The position numbers were made by a program, and so were the translations under genes. Under the pieces are notes generated by a model. That model saw nothing but the letters and a program-made list of their open reading frames with translations. It was not told where the DNA came from and did not search any database. Positions 1 through 14,639 of a DNA stretch of 64,000 nucleotides are shown in pieces. The number at the start of each line of letters is the position of its first letter. Position 1 is the first letter of the stretch. Source of the stretch: Progne subis subis. Taxonomy: Eukaryota; Chordata; Aves; Passeriformes; Hirundinidae. Location: the NCBI GenBank assembly GCA_022316685.1, contig JAKJHU010000062.1, forward strand, positions 779,001 through 843,000, in the 5' to 3' direction.

Positions 1-203
1 CTGGAGTGATGTGATTTATTCCTGACTCCAAGAAACGAGGACAGAGCTCCTGAGCTGGTGGAGCATTAGGCTGAGAAGCAGAACGTAAACGTTCTGGTTC
101 TCATCACGACGCGCTGTAGGGATGTGACAGGGTCACAAAGGCATTCTCTCGAAGGCAGTTTTCACTACTGCTTCTCTGATGGCTTCCCAAATCATTTGCC
201 AGA

Positions 204-309
204 TAAAAAAAAAACCCACCCCCCCCCCCCCAAAAGAAACCAAAAAAACCAAACAAAACAACAAAAAAACACCACCAAAAACCAAAAACCACCCCCCACC
301 AAAAAACAA
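204..309 (+). repeat. A/C-rich simple tract
   Basis: A 10-base A run, a long C run interrupted by one A, then about 70 bases of irregular CAAA, CCAAA and ACC units. Low-complexity sequence; the apparent frames on both strands here are artefacts. Confidence 0.9.
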
Positions 310-827
310 CACAGAGATGTAAAATATGTAAATGTTTATTGCCTGTTTTTGAGAGGAAATTGTGCAAAACCTTGCCGGAACGCACAGAGCTTTCTAGCAA
401 GAGTAAATAACCAGCTATTGCCCTGTCAGGGATAAAGCTGCAATTTAATTTCAGCTTTGCCCATCAGGTAGCTTTCAACACTTGCAGAATGCTGCTTTGA
501 AGAGGTCATCCTTTAGTGTTAAGAAGACCGGTGTCCTGCTATGCCTCAGCCTGAAATAATGGCATTCAAAACATCTATATGCTATATTTAGTTTGCTCTG
601 TTTATATTTAGTTTGTTGTGTTTTCAGGGACTAAGTAGAAAAGAAAGATGCTTGTTGCTTACAAGCCAAAAAAAAAACCCAACCAAAAACCAAAATAATC
701 CAAAAAACACCCGAGGAAACCTTTTTTTACTCCTAGAAAAACAAGTTATTTTACTTCTCTACTGATGGCTCCCTAAGAATCAGAGTGAACCAAAACTAAA
801 GACTTTTAACCTACAAGCTGCAGTGGG

Positions 828-848
828 TTTTTTTTTTTTTTTTTTTTT
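828..848 (+). repeat. Poly(T) run (21 T)
   Basis: Uninterrupted T homopolymer flanked by ctgcagtggg and ctgcagatat. The CTGCAG on each side is probably coincidental. Confidence 0.9.
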
Positions 849-3800
849 CTGCAGATATCTTGCGTTTCTGAGCTATACAGCAGCAGCCAAAATACAGAGG
901 CACAAATTAACTCTGAACATTGTCTTGTTGAGTTAAATGACATGTTTGTTTCACTCAGCATTGATCACTTGAATAAACATGATGCAAGCTCTTTAAAGAA
1001 GTCAGTGCTGCAATCTGAAGTTTGTTTTATGCAACTTGTATTAATTGGCCTGTTCACTGTACAGGAAGATCCAAGCAGCTGCAATTTTTGTGTGACTACA
1101 GCATAGGAGCAGATTTAAACTCTTTAAGAATTAAATGCTATGCCTTTAAAATAGAAAGTGTTTTATGGAAAGAAAAGACAAAACGCAACAACTTCCTGCA
1201 GTGATTTTCTGAGACACTTTTTATTGATTTTTATATGCAATGAAACTAAAGAGTCAGAGAGAAATGCTCAGTATTAGAACTCTTTAAATGAAATGCAACA
1301 CAAATTCATTTACAGCCAGCTTCTACACCGCCAGATTGGGATTATTACCACTTATGTATCAAAGTCACGCGCCACTTTGTAGGTTTTGCAAGCCTTCCCT
1401 GTTTGCAAGAACGAGATAAAATGATTAGTAACTGATAGAATTCCTCATTATTTTTATCTTGTTAAAAAGTCAAAGGTCTCATGCAATAGGAACATATGGA
1501 AGGTGCTCGTTTGAAACAAAGAGAGGGAGGGAAAAAAAGCAAGATTAAATCCAGCAGCTGGGCTAAGACTGGAGGGAGCCGTAGTGCAGCTCAGGTCCAC
1601 ATGGGGGACCCAAGTCTAACACTTCAGTAGCTCTGGCACCAAAAAATCACTGAGTAACAGCTCTGGGAGAAGTTTCAAGTCTTTCCAAAGTGGCACTTCC
1701 AGACCAATAACCTTTTTGATTATCGCAGAAGTGAGAATTCCAGGTAGACGAAGATGGCGCGTAGAAGGGAGGAGAAGGACAAGCACACATCAAGTGACTG
1801 CCACAAAGGGACAGGACACACTGGGGACGGATATATTTGACAAACTCAACTGACTCAAAATTTGACAAACTCAACTTCATCTTTGTTTCTTGAAGAATTG
1901 ACTCATGACCCCCTTACTGGGGGGGGGCAGTCTGCACAAACCTACCAGTCTTTAGTGTTGTGAAGTTGGGTCATAAAAGCCTCCACTGCCTCCAACAACC
2001 AGGCCCCAAACGTTCTAGAACACTGAGGAATTTTCTTGACGCTTCTTCATGGGTTGTCACATTAAACATTCCGAAATAATTTCCCATTACTCCTCCCCAG
2101 AGCCATTTCCTTCTTAAATAGTGACTCCTTAAAAGCAAAGGCAATACCCCCAAAGCATTTTAATATCGCAGAAAAATTACTTCAAGTTGAAGCACCATGG
2201 CAACTACAAGTTGCTATGCATTTTAAGTTGATCACTTCTTTTGAATTTCCATTTATAACAGACCCGAGTTGTTTAACACCCAAACACACTGACAGTGCAG
2301 CCCTCCAAACAATGACATTTTCAAGCGTGATTCTCCATTAGTCAACAAACAAAACAAGAAAAAAAGTTAACAAGAAGTGTTTTACTGGCAAGAAGAAATA
2401 CTGAAATAATGAGGGATGGGGTGACACTCATAAACTGCTTATTGCTTTGCCAGTCTTTTCATATGGAGACGAGGTGGGTGACAGGGAAGTGAACACGCTC
2501 ATGTGAGGTAAGGAAATGTGAGAAATGCTTAGAATGTGAATGGGAAACCATAGTTGGATAACTGAGGATATAAAGTAGAGATGAACACCTAGCAGAAATA
2601 TCCAAGTTTTAAAACAAAAAAAAAAAAAAACCCCAAGAAAGTATTCTACATGTGGTTGCAGCGTATTTTTACATTTGCATTTACAACTACCTTCCAAGTT
2701 AAAATCTGCACATGCAATACATCTGAGGATGAAGATCAGCAGTAGAAACTATGGGGCCTGTTTTTTAGAGGGAACCATTTTTCAAGAAAATTGTAAATTT
2801 CTAAGTTATAGTATCCATAGTGATCAATTTTTTGCATGCTTTAGGCAAGAAGAGATCTCAATGAGTTAGTACCTTTCTTAACAAACTCTTCAAATTTAAG
2901 CAGTCTCAGATCTGTTCTAATTCCTTTGCAGAACAGGGGAAAAAAAAGAAAAATATCCCCACACAACAATGCAGCTTAGATTTAGGTTTTTATGATTAAA
3001 CACCTTAACTACATCTTTAGCAAAACAGGTTTGTTTTTTTGTTTTTTTTTTTTTTCCTTTAACAGAATTGTTATTTTTAAGCTTTCTTATGTTTTGGATG
3101 AGATCAAAATACTGCTCCTATCAGAAGAGTTACTGAATCCAAATGTTTACAGGGAAAACCTAAACACAGAGCAATTGCTAAACACACAGTACAAGCAAAT
3201 TTTTGGTGGAAATGCATTAATTGGGCTATAACGTAGAAGTTTCCCTTCTGGATTTATTTCAGTACAGTTCCTGTACTGAGAAAGTTGAAACCAGAACCAT
3301 TTTATCATTTACCAAACTAAAAGGCTCAAATAAGTATTTCCTACAGCAAAACACATTCCACATGCTCCTTGCAAAACACAACTGTGTATTTATTCCCCTT
3401 GCTCCTAAGAGCTCCCCAGTAACGTGGAACTGGCCAGGGAGTCTCCGTCCAGGGTCCAAACCATTTCAGTTCAGTGATTCTGCTTTAGCATAAGGCAGAC
3501 ATTGCAAATTCAAACCAGCACCTGCCTGTGACAGCTGTACCTTGTGCCAGGGGCCCATTTCACACCTGCAGGGACCCTTTTCCTACCCAGTAATTCACCT
3601 TTCTGCCACTACCTTGGGGCTCAGATCACAATCTTTGAAGGAACTGAGCAGCCAAAGTTTGCTTGCGTCTCTATTTTAATACAACTCCTTCGCTTGTAGT
3701 AAAAATCTTTAAAGAAAAGTCAGTTTGCTATGTGAACACAGTCCATATACATTATGGACTATACTATGGACACAGCAGCATTATATATTTCAGCAATTTG

Positions 3801-6800
3801 CTTCATAATGCAATGAGAAAAAAAATACGCCATATTTCATTTTTTTCTTCTGTATTTTTACAGCTGACTGTGCCACAATAGTCACTCTTCCTACAAAAGT
3901 TGCAGTTAAAACTGCAGTTGTCAGTCTTTATGCACTTAAACAAAAGACAGTGGAATACTTTTCCATTTCTACATGAAATACTCAAACGAAGCACATACAA
4001 ATAAAGCACCTACATTCAGCTAAAGGTTGCACAGAATTTATACATTACAGTCATCAAGTGTTTAATATAATAATTGTGTAACTATGATGCATCCTGTGTG
4101 AGTATCCTTGCTGTAAAGGCCCCTGGGATCCACTAAAACAGGAAAGAGAAAAAAAGTAGGCCTTCATGGAAATTTTTAATGGTCTGGAAGGTAAACGCTA
4201 AAAAAATTAAGAATTTTTACTTTGCTGCCTTAATTGGCATTTCAAAACAAGGCGATTTCTGAACAGAAAGCAGCAGCAAAGGATTACATCATGGAAGGAA
4301 CTCAGACCAAAGACTATTAAATTTTTGTTAAAAAAAAAAAGTGTCAATAAAAAGATTCACTAATTGAAAGAAGGCACATCACAAAACATTTAAAATCCCG
4401 AGCAGTCACGATCCATGAAAACTTTTGAAAAGACGGGGAAACAAGCAGGGAAATACAGCAGAAACTGATTATCTTATTTTGACTATAGTCCACTTCCTGC
4501 TGATAAATAAGTAATAGCCTGTTTTAAAACCCTGTGAGCAATTAAATGATCATAACAAGCACATTTTACAGTAATCGAGTACAGAAGCAAGTGGAAAGAG
4601 CAGGAAAATAACTTTAAAAGCAAAACCTTTGGTGCCAAGGACACATTTCAGTTAGGTCTGTTTTTCTTTTTTTTTCAAATACTCCTAAGGAGCTACAAAT
4701 TACTCCTATAGGTTACCACCTGAAACAGAGCACAGGTAAAGGAAAATTTAAGCTACAATTTCTGCTTCAACGGCCCACATTTCCTGGAGGAATGATCTGT
4801 GGAAGGAAGGATGCTCAGAGATGCTCAGCACAGAAATCTCCCTCAGTTTCCAACAGAGGGAGCTGGCCAAACTTGCAGGGTAGTCTGGCTGGTCTCAAAA
4901 TAAAACTCAAGAGGTAAACCAACCACACGGAATAACTCATTCTCACTTCTGTAGGAAGCAGAATTTAAACAGGCCAGCAGCCAGGCTATATAAAAACAGG
5001 GAAATGCCACATTATTTCATAAAAAAAAAGCCACCAAGATTTTAAGGCGAGCAAGTGGCAAGATGTTTAGTTTTGAGACATTTCAGTTGAATATGATCAC
5101 TTAAAAAAATAAATCTGTAATCTTTTCCATTTAATGGGCTAAACCAGGCCTATTAACATAATAAGTCCACAACAAGTCATGAACAGACCATCAGAAGGGG
5201 CACCCTTAGAGCCCAGTGGGCAGAGAAGCTGCAAATCAGCTGGCAATAATTCCAATAATCTGAAAACTCGTCTTTATTAAAAGGGAGTCTTAAGGTGAAA
5301 CCATGACTCAAAGACATTAAAAAAAAAAAAAGTTCAGAAGGTTTTTTTTTTTCCCCGGGTTTAAAAGCTGCTAAAACCCCACAGGACTGCTAAAGCTTAT
5401 CCTTTTCTTTACTTCCATAAGAAACCACGATAGCGAATTATTCATTGTCGCATGTGCGAATGTCAAGCTGCGACCATCCTCACTCCGGACGATCTGTGAA
5501 AGAACTCTTTGATGTGGATTTAAATTAAAAGGGCTCTTCCTCTTGCCCCCAAGGTGCAGTAAAATTCAAATGCAGACTTCAGTATTCTGGCTTCATTTAT
5601 AAATTACTTTTTGACTGACAGAAGACTTCCAAGAGATTCTCTTGAAGATAAGAAAGTGGCTGTTAATCATATCCATAACATGCGTGCATATTGCAGCTAC
5701 CGGCCTTAAAATTACCAGGATTTTATAGTTTTTAGCACTTGAAATTCTTGCAGGAGCAAAATGATGCTCCCAAGCATTTCTCAGAAGGAAAAAGCGAGAC
5801 ACTTCAGTATTTTCACATGTAAGAGCTACTCGAATTAAGGGCTGATAAGGATCTGTAACTAATTGATTGAGATGCCAGTTGATATCTACTAAAGATAAAA
5901 TACAAATGAGCAAAATCCTCTCATATATTATATTAATGCCTGCCTACTTTTGGAAAGAAAAAAAAATGGAATTATTAGTTCCATCAGGTTACTTGAGGTT
6001 AGGAGAAGATTTCCAAATACACTTCTATGCATCCCCTCCCCCTAGAATATCTGGAAATTGATAACTTGACAGCTCAGGGATGCACTCTGACAATTCAAGA
6101 ACTAAGACACATTAAAATGCGTGCTCATTTGTGAACTCTAAGCTATAGATTTTCTTTATGATGTGCTATAAATAACAGGAACGTCTCTTGCTGCATTGTC
6201 CGTCCCAAGAGAATGACACAAAAATACCTTTAGTAAAAGTGTAAAAGTAAAGCAGCCTCCTAAATTTAACATCTAAAAGCAAGGAAACCTCTTGAACCAC
6301 TGCAAAATACTGAACTCTATCTGGAAATAGACTCATTTAGTGATCAGCTCAGCTTCCACAGCTTGCAAGTTTCCAATCATTATTCTCCTACATTGATTCC
6401 TTACAATTATTTATGTAACATATATAGTGTAGTCCATTTTCTGCCATATTCAGATTGGAGACTCCTTTCAGAAAAACACTTGAGTGTTTCAGGATGCATC
6501 TGCCACTTTAAGCACTTTCTCATGGCTTAAAATAGTTCTGAACTACCTACCACTTTTGACAGCTACTCAACTTCTTTATTTCAGAAGTTCTAATGTTCTT
6601 ATCACTACTACTGGTGAATTCTAACCCCAAAACTCTTGGAAGGTGCTTGACTCTGCCCCCCTACCCAGGCAGCAAATCCAAAAGTCTCAAAATCCTTACC
6701 AACAACTTTTATTAGCACTACGTTGAGTCATACCTTCTGCTCTTGCTCTTTTCCTTCCTTCAGTTTTGTTGTTTTCATTTATTTTAATTTATGAGTTGCC

Positions 6801-7758
6801 ATGCAATAAATTCAACTTCAACTTAATTTTTGGTAGGTACCAACATGATACGCCATTTTCCATGTTAAAAATAAACACACACATTCGTGAAACTACTTCC
6901 TGCCTTGAGGGAATTTTGTTCTATCTTAGTGTTGAATCTTCTTCCTAAAAGATTAAACTTTAATCTCCCTAAGCCAAATTTATTTAAATATTTTGGCCTT
7001 AAAATTATAAATCCCAACTATACAAAGCTGTGTTTATGAAGTCCTACAGTTTTCACTCTTTCACACTGGCATACAACACTATTTCTCAACAAAGCAAAAA
7101 AGTCAACACCAGCATTGAAGTTTGTGTAATCCTAAATGATGTAAAAAGGGAGAAAAAAAATATATATATAAAAAAAGAAGGAAAGAAAACCCTCAAGAGC
7201 TTCACGGCAGTCATCAGGTACTCACCCTGGGGCCTAAAACAAGTTTTTCTTGTTGACCACACCAACCATAAAGTTCATAGTTTAGCATGGAAGAACACAC
7301 TCCAATTAAGCAGTGGTGTACAAAAAGGATGTTTACTTTTTCCTTCTCTGCTAGTCCTTGCTCATTTATATTCGAGGGAAGGTAATTAATTGCCAAGGCT
7401 CCTCCACCCCAGCCTTACTCATGTGTTTTAAGAAAGAAGGGGAACAAAACAGTGAAAAGCTTAGGAGACACCATATTTAAATCAAAGCAACACAAATGGC
7501 TAAGCCAGCATTTTATTGCTATTACCTGTTTAACTACACTTGAAAGACGAGGTCCTAAACTGGTTGTAAATTGTTGTAAACTTTAAGTTCATCACCTGCA
7601 CCACCGCCCAGGAGAGTTACAAGGACAACGTTGTGCAATACATTTAATAAACTTAATACAAATCTCAGTCAACCCCATGCTCACCACAGCTTCACTGGGT
7701 AATTTCTGATAGCCACAGTATTGTGGGTCTTAAAGCAACAAATTAACTTTGCTGATTA

Positions 7759-8269
7759 ATGTCCTCCATTGTTCGACGTGGTTCTGGTAAAAGGACTCCC
7801 ACAAAAGCAACTTGACTGCTTTTCTTGTTCCCAAAGATGAGGTTTTTGTGTTTGAGCAAATACTCATCAAAAGGGATGCTAAGCACCTATGGAAGAAGTT
7901 TTATAGTTTGATGTCTAATGAGAAAGATACTGAAGTTTTGGACACAGGATTTCTCACGTTTGAGAGGTGTCTAAGAAAAAATATACGGTGGATCTTTTCT
8001 GAATTTGAAAAAGTGATTAAACATCCAGATGCCATAACAAATACAGAGAGGAAAATATTGCAAGATAGCTCTCTGAAGCTCAGAAAAATTAGACACTTTC
8101 ACCCATTGCCACAACAGACATAATAACAGGACTCCTTCCCCCGTAGATGAAAAGAAGAGCCTTGCTTTATGCTTTGAAGCATATTATTAGTCTAGAATAC
8201 AAGTGTTTATTCCACCTCATTTTAACCTATGTTGGCCTTATGAGAGAAAAGGTGAGGGCTGCAGTTTAG
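7759..8269 (+). pseudogene. Unrecognised protein-like open frames, possible decayed gene or retrocopy
   Basis: Opposite in orientation to PLEKHA5, within intron 3. The main frame is open from 7791 to the TAA at 8121-8123, about 110 codons, with protein-like composition: K-D-E-V-F-V-F-E-Q, H-L-W-K-K-F-Y-S-L-M, F-L-T-F-E-R-C-L and S-E-F-E-K-V-I-K-H-P-D. A different frame just upstream (ATG 7759, 18 codons, basic) and another just downstream (ATG 8147 to TAG 8267-8269, 40 codons) look protein-like too, which could mean a frameshifted relic. I do not recognise the family. No poly(A) tail or target-site duplication was identified. A chance open frame in AT-rich DNA remains a real possibility. Confidence 0.25.
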
Positions 8270-11219
8270 CATGTGGGTCACTCCAACAAGAAGCTTGACT
8301 TCTGTTTCCCTTCTGCTTCTAGCAGTCAAAAAAAAATCTGTGTCCTAAATTCCCAAATGACTCCTGCTCAGAGTTCTGCACACCTATCCTGGCAATTAGC
8401 ACCCTCTTCAGCAGTCAAGCTGCAAAACTAGGAGCAGTCTCTAGGTAAGCAAACCCAAACCATGACAGGCAGAACTACATCACTCCTTTGGTACAGGTAC
8501 AGCGTTCCCACCGGGAGCAGGTCTCATTTTACAATCTCTGTGTCTAGAGGAAAGGTTCTGAGCCCATTAAGCCCCAACAGCCCTGCATCATTTACAGCCT
8601 TTAAGTACAGTATTAGTTGCTCCTCACCCTGCAGTTTTCTTCCTAAATAACATATCTAATAGAAGAGCACTACTTGAATACGCAAAAACAACCCAAGCCC
8701 AGAAACGTCCACCCCTAAACCCCACAACAAATGTACTCTGATTTTATTTCAAAAACCACTGCCAAAGAAATTACCATGAGTTAGATAAAAGATCAAAGCT
8801 TCTCATATAAGGTGACACAACTGCAGCCATGACTCACATCCACTCTGAAAGAAACAGGTTTGACCAAGTGAAGAAGTTGCAGACTCAACAGGCAGGGTGT
8901 TCCCAATATCCTGCTCCACAAATGAGCTGCTTACAGTATCTTCATTACTCCTGCAAATGGTTTGTCTTGTCCCAATGAAACCAGGGCACTCAAACAGAAC
9001 CTTCCCAATGTCTTTTTTAACTTATTTCCCCCTACACTATCCAGAGCAGCTACTGCCATGATGGGCAGCTGGGGTTGCCTGCACAAAAACACAAAGCTTC
9101 ACCCTGTGCACCCTAGAAGTTAGAATTTCCTCCAGTTTATTCCTCATTGTACCACTTCTCCATCTCAGCTTCCAAATTTTTCTCCAGACTCATGACTAAA
9201 ATTAACTGCAGCGATGATCTCACCGACACAGATTCGCTCGAGGAGGTGGCCCAAAGTTCATGCTTGCTCTATTTTCTGAAGGCTGGAAAACACCACACTT
9301 TGGAAGGCATCTGGTTAGGCAGCCTTCTCTCTGCTCTACCAGGGAATGTCAAGAAATGAATTAGGACACGTTAAAGACGTGAAAGTGGAAATCTCTAACA
9401 GGGATCTAACTGGAAATACTTGCACACAACGCAGAACTATGCAGCAATGCTGCTTTGGTCTGGAACTAGCACAGAAGCATGCCAGAGATGAAAAACAAAC
9501 AGTCTGAAAACCTTTTTATGCTCCAGAAAATTAGTTCAGGAAAGATTTCTTGATTAAGTAGTGGATTCTCTAGCATGTCACACAGAAATTAATTTTTGAA
9601 GTTCTCCATAATCTTTTTCCCACACACAATAAATGCCTCTATCTGTTTACACAAAACCTTGTAAGGATTAATCATGTTTGAGCTCTAACCCACACCAGGC
9701 ATGCTGGAAATTACTTACAGTAGATAAATGCCATTACAAACATTTAGCAATTCATCTCTTCATGGTCACATTTAACTCTGTGCCTGTTAGCTTGGCTTCC
9801 CCTGAGCTGAAAATCAAGACTGGGGACAATATCACCTAAGCCACCATTCCTCCAGTAAAAATCTCACAGTGATCTCAAGCTGACACAGGTGACCTTGCCC
9901 AGGTGTCAACAGCTACAAGACAAATTGAGGTTTTAAATACATTGGCAAGAGGGAACATGCACAAGGAAAACAGACAATGAGACAACAAAGGTACCCGAGG
10001 GTAGCTGTACCCGTGCTTGCTGCTTTTCTCTCACGTAAAGAGGCAATGCTGTTTTTCTCTGAGATCTGTATTTGCCACGGGAAAAGTTACACTAATTGAT
10101 GCTTCCAGAGAGAGCATAAACCCAGTCAATCCAAAAAAGTGACCTCAACTGAGTTACAAGCCTGTGTGTGACCACAGGCACAAGCCCAAAGCTTCTCTCC
10201 GCCAATTATTTGTTCAAGAAACATGTATCTATGAAAAAGTTCAGGAAATTCATCTACTGGCATGAAAATGCGGTAGTGACAGAAGACAGTAAAAATGAAA
10301 AACAACTGAACTCCCAAAATAAGTGCATTTGTTACCAAACTTCCATAACATACTCTAGAATGAACAAAAAAAAAAAAAATAAAGATGAGTCTGTCAGCCT
10401 GCATTTTCTACAAAAGTTCACGTTCCTCTCTTCCCATTTTGGATTCCCACTTAACAGACGGAACTGTTAAATTTTTAAATTAGATTTGAAGTATAAATTA
10501 AACTAGGATTACTTGTAACACACGCTGCAACAGACTCAAACCACCAAAACCCCCTCAATAGTGCAAGTACTAACAACAGGCTTCCCAAATTTAAGGAAGT
10601 TCTGCCTCTTTTAAACATATTTAAAGGCAATATTCACAGCCACATGACATCAGTTAAAACTAAATGCAGAAAATAAGACTGTACTGGTTTCTAGATTGCT
10701 AGGTCTTTCCAAAAGAATAGAAAGAAAAAAAAAAAAGAAAGCATCTATGTATCAATATATATGTAAAATACAATCATGCTATGGAGAGAGATGTTTAGTA
10801 CCTAAAAACCTACAAAAACCTGAGACTCCATAACACAGCTTGTTTGAATCCACTGTATCAACAAACAGTTAGCTCAAATAATAACCATACAATGGTAGCT
10901 TACATCTGCAATGTTAAAGTGCTTGGAGCCCTAGTCTTATTAGCATTGCTTAATTCAACTTATTTTACACATGTAGCAAACCAGAAAGATCTAGGCAAGC
11001 ATCGTGTCTATAACAATTATAATTCAACTGCCACTGAATTCAAAACAAAACAACCAAACAAGAACAACAATAAGAATCCAACAAGTTAACTGATCTAGGC
11101 TTTATCAAATCAAACTTATTTTGTGTGATAACGCCCAGAGAAGCTGTCACACTCAATTATCCTTTGATTTAGCATCAAATGCTTCATAGAAAAGCACATG
11201 TAAAAGCACAAAAACACAA

Positions 11220-11305
11220 GTAAAAAAAAAAACAAAAAACAAAAAAAAACAACAAACTTTAACATTTGAGTTATTTTGCTGTCAATCCACAAGAAAAAAA
11301 AAACA
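11220..11305 (+). repeat. A-rich simple tract
   Basis: Runs of A broken by single C residues (aaaaaaaaaacaaaaaacaa and similar), continuing after a short ordinary stretch with a further A run and caaccaacaacac. Confidence 0.8.
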
Positions 11306-12589
11306 ACCAACAACACAAACTAAAGTGAGAAACGCTATCATCATCATCCATGGGATTGAAAGCGTTTAAAAAGCAAAAGAGATTTTCCTATCTCTTACAA
11401 AAAAATATTTTACTCGACCAAACCAGAAATGAGACAGCTTACAATACTATTCTGCATCCTCACTGCATATTTTTATTTGTGCACCACAAAGCTCTCTCAA
11501 GAAGGTATACAAGTGTTGGATTGTTTTGTTTGACTGCTGCTGTTTTTAGACAATTTAAAGACGCTACCAAGCTCCCTCTACTGTTCTATTTATTCCGGAG
11601 ATGTCAGTAAAGCACAAGCTCAAGAAAAATGCCTTGTCCTAGACAGGTCCCCATCCTAAAAAAAGAGAGAATTTGATTACAAAGACTTATTTCAACTTTT
11701 ATTTTTATAAAATGAAAAGTTCTACATTCCAAATTCAATGCAGTATAAAGAAGATTTTCCTTAATAGGTACTGCAGCACCTAGCACTTCCAAACAAAATA
11801 TACAAACTAATAGGAGGTAGAAATAATCCTTTTTACAAAAAAAAGAAAAAATCCATAAACATAAAAAAACCCACTAAACAATGTAAAAGCACCATAAATT
11901 TCTCCTTCACAGTTCACCACGTTAAGGACAAGCTGGTGCCTTAAAACCACTTCCATTAACTTTTATTCTGTATTTCCAATGTTGGTCTTTCATCACATCC
12001 AATCGGATATGAGGGGGTCTTTAAGCATTCTCTTAACATCACAGCAAACAAAGTCAAACTGCAGCTTTGGTGAGAAGTCTGGGCATAGTGTTTGCTCCCA
12101 GTATCCATCCCAACCCAGACTGCATCACATCATTCAGCCCTGAACTTGAGTCAACCACATCAGTCTGAGCTTCAGTTCCCTCCCATGTACTCACAGCCAA
12201 AATTTTAAAATCTACATTCAAGGTGTGTCTTGATTCTTTAGTTCAGGGTCACTAAACTGAAAATCGCCTCTCACTGGTACTGCGATGCACAAAGGTTTTC
12301 GCCATTACTGAAGAAAATGCAATTTCAGAGACACTTCCAACTCTCTGTAACCTACAGCTGTATTGGCAACCACACAAGCATCAAAAAACCCAATCTCCAC
12401 TCACTCCCCAGAACAGAGATCTGTGCTTGCAGTTACATTTTCACTTAGTGCTGATCCTTCCATATCTCAGCCACAAGCTGATGTCCATGGGGGAAAAAAA
12501 AATACTGTAATATTATCATTTTACACAAGAGCCACTGCTTCCCTGACAAAACATCACCCAATGATTTAGGCTGGGAGACACACCTCTGG

Positions 12590-12800
12590 AATTCATTCAC
12601 CCTGACCCCGTGTTCTAGCCTCAAACCTAGCTCAGGTTAATTAGAACCTTGTGCAGTCAAGTTTCAACAATCTTCAAAGACAGAGACCCCACGGCCTCTC
12701 TGGTCAAGAGCTGAGATGAAGCAGGTCACAGATTATGCTCCTCTCAAGGATAATTACATTTCCTTATCATCAAGAGCTGGCAAAAGCCCCTGCCATTGCT
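12590..12800 (-). mobile_element. Old CR1 LINE fragment
   Basis: The stretch around 12650-12710 (caatcttcaaagacagagac followed by cccacggcctctctggtca) resembles the minus-strand CR1 3' region, whose consensus contains a 'cuff' like tccaaggatggagattccac followed by agcctctctgggca. It is diverged and short; the boundaries are approximate. Confidence 0.45.
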
Positions 12801-14639
12801 GACAAAATGATATGGCTATGTCAAATAGCACTGGAAGAGTTAGCAGCAACAGCAGCAGCAGCTGTCAATTCCCAATAACAGAGTTTCTGCACTGAAAACT
12901 GTTTCTGACAGTATTTTTCAAAGCACAGCCATTTCCTGAAGTCATCTTGCCAAATCTGACAAAACTCTGGGTTTTCAGTCAGAAATACTCCCTTCTATTT
13001 CTAGGCAGAGAGGTCCATATATTTACTGCCATGCTGTGATAACAGGTGGATCAAATGCAGAATATGTTTCCTGCCTTTAAAACCAGCAGACACATCAAAC
13101 AACGCATGGAGAAAAAGAGAGTGCTTACAAACAAGCCAGCTAAATGAATGGTCTTTTATTTTATCAATGTGATGAATGACTTGCTGAATCACCCTTGAAG
13201 TCAACTTTGTTTGTTGTTTGGGGTCTTGTTCTGTTTACTTCTAATCAATTACAGTATTAAGTCAAAGACAGCCTAAAGATTCAAATTCCCCCAGGAACTT
13301 GTAGCCAAGTTAAACATTCCTCTTGCCATTATTTTATATTTGGTGCTTCCCTCCTTGATTGAAAAACAAATCCTTACCCGCTCAGTCAGCTTGGCACTCA
13401 TTTTCTTAGCGTTAATTTCAACAGTTTAGTCTCCAGTTATGACCCAGAAGTCCAAGAGAAGACCTGGAAAGCTATCAATTGAAACTGGCAGAAAAGTATA
13501 CTAAATATCCAAGTTTGTTTCATATGCATACAAACACATGTGCACAATGTGACAGTGAAGAGAAAGCACACAGGGGAAGTGGCCTCACCCCAGTCCCAAA
13601 GTCACTTTTGAAAGTGCCTAAAAGTTTAGACTTGTACCTACAGGTTTAATCCACAGGTTTTACACTCATTTCAGACAGTTCTAGTTATTTAAGATCTCGA
13701 CACACACTGCTAAACCAGTCAGTTCTACAGTTCTGATTAATTCCTGTCAGCACAATTACTTTTTAAACTCGACTCATCTTCCATTTCAGCTCTCCCCAAC
13801 ATTATTTTTCAAACTTCTCTGAACAGACAGGCAAGTCATTCAACTCAATAAACAGAATTATCAATTTTGCTGGGTTCTGAAGTTCCAGCTGATTTTGGAG
13901 GCAGCCGTAAAAGCAGACTTCAAAGAATATCTTCACATCTTTATTTCAATATGCCTTCTATGCTAGAAATAGCACCTACTTACTGTTTTAGTTAATCAAA
14001 GAAAACTGTAAGTATAAATAGAAACACGAGAGAACTGCAGGGAAATACTGAGCTGGCACTGGTTAAATATGCACATAAAAACACTCTATAAAATCTACAA
14101 GCAAATCTACATATCAGGGCTTTTTTTTTTTCCCCCCCATATAGCAGTACCAGGCAGTGTGATATTTAGTGAGAAACGTTTCAGCACTAACAAACCCTCT
14201 TAAGGCAGATGGAGCCTATGCCAGCATAAAAAAGTCCTTTCCCTGAATTGCTGAAACTGTCTGAGGAGCTGGTATTTGCAGCAGCTTTTTTGGAAAGTGA
14301 TACAGGTTCACATCAGCTCGTATCTCACTCTAAACTAGTCCTACAAGTGATACACTTCCAGTTTGATGAGACTTGCCCTATGGCTGCATGACTGCAAGAA
14401 TTATTTTAAGAGAGGAAAGACTTCATGACACAGGGAAAGGAATCTGCAGCACTGATAACTTTTATAGTTCCAAGCCAATCTAATCCAAGATGAACCAATC
14501 CTGGCAAAGCGTTCCAAAGGTACAATGAAAATACGAGCAAATTAAAAAAAAAAAAAACCACCCTGAACAACTTTCTCCCTGGAGTGCGCCAATTGACAAA
14601 GAGCTTGGCAAACCCACATCCACCCTGTGTAATTCTCTG

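Noticed and set aside
7214..7396. Minus-strand N-E-Q...E-K-V-N-I-L stretch, tested as PLEKHA5 exon 4
   Set aside because: It superficially recalls N-E-R-K-V but lacks the T-C-K-H-P-V-T-G motif and has no suitable splice frame.
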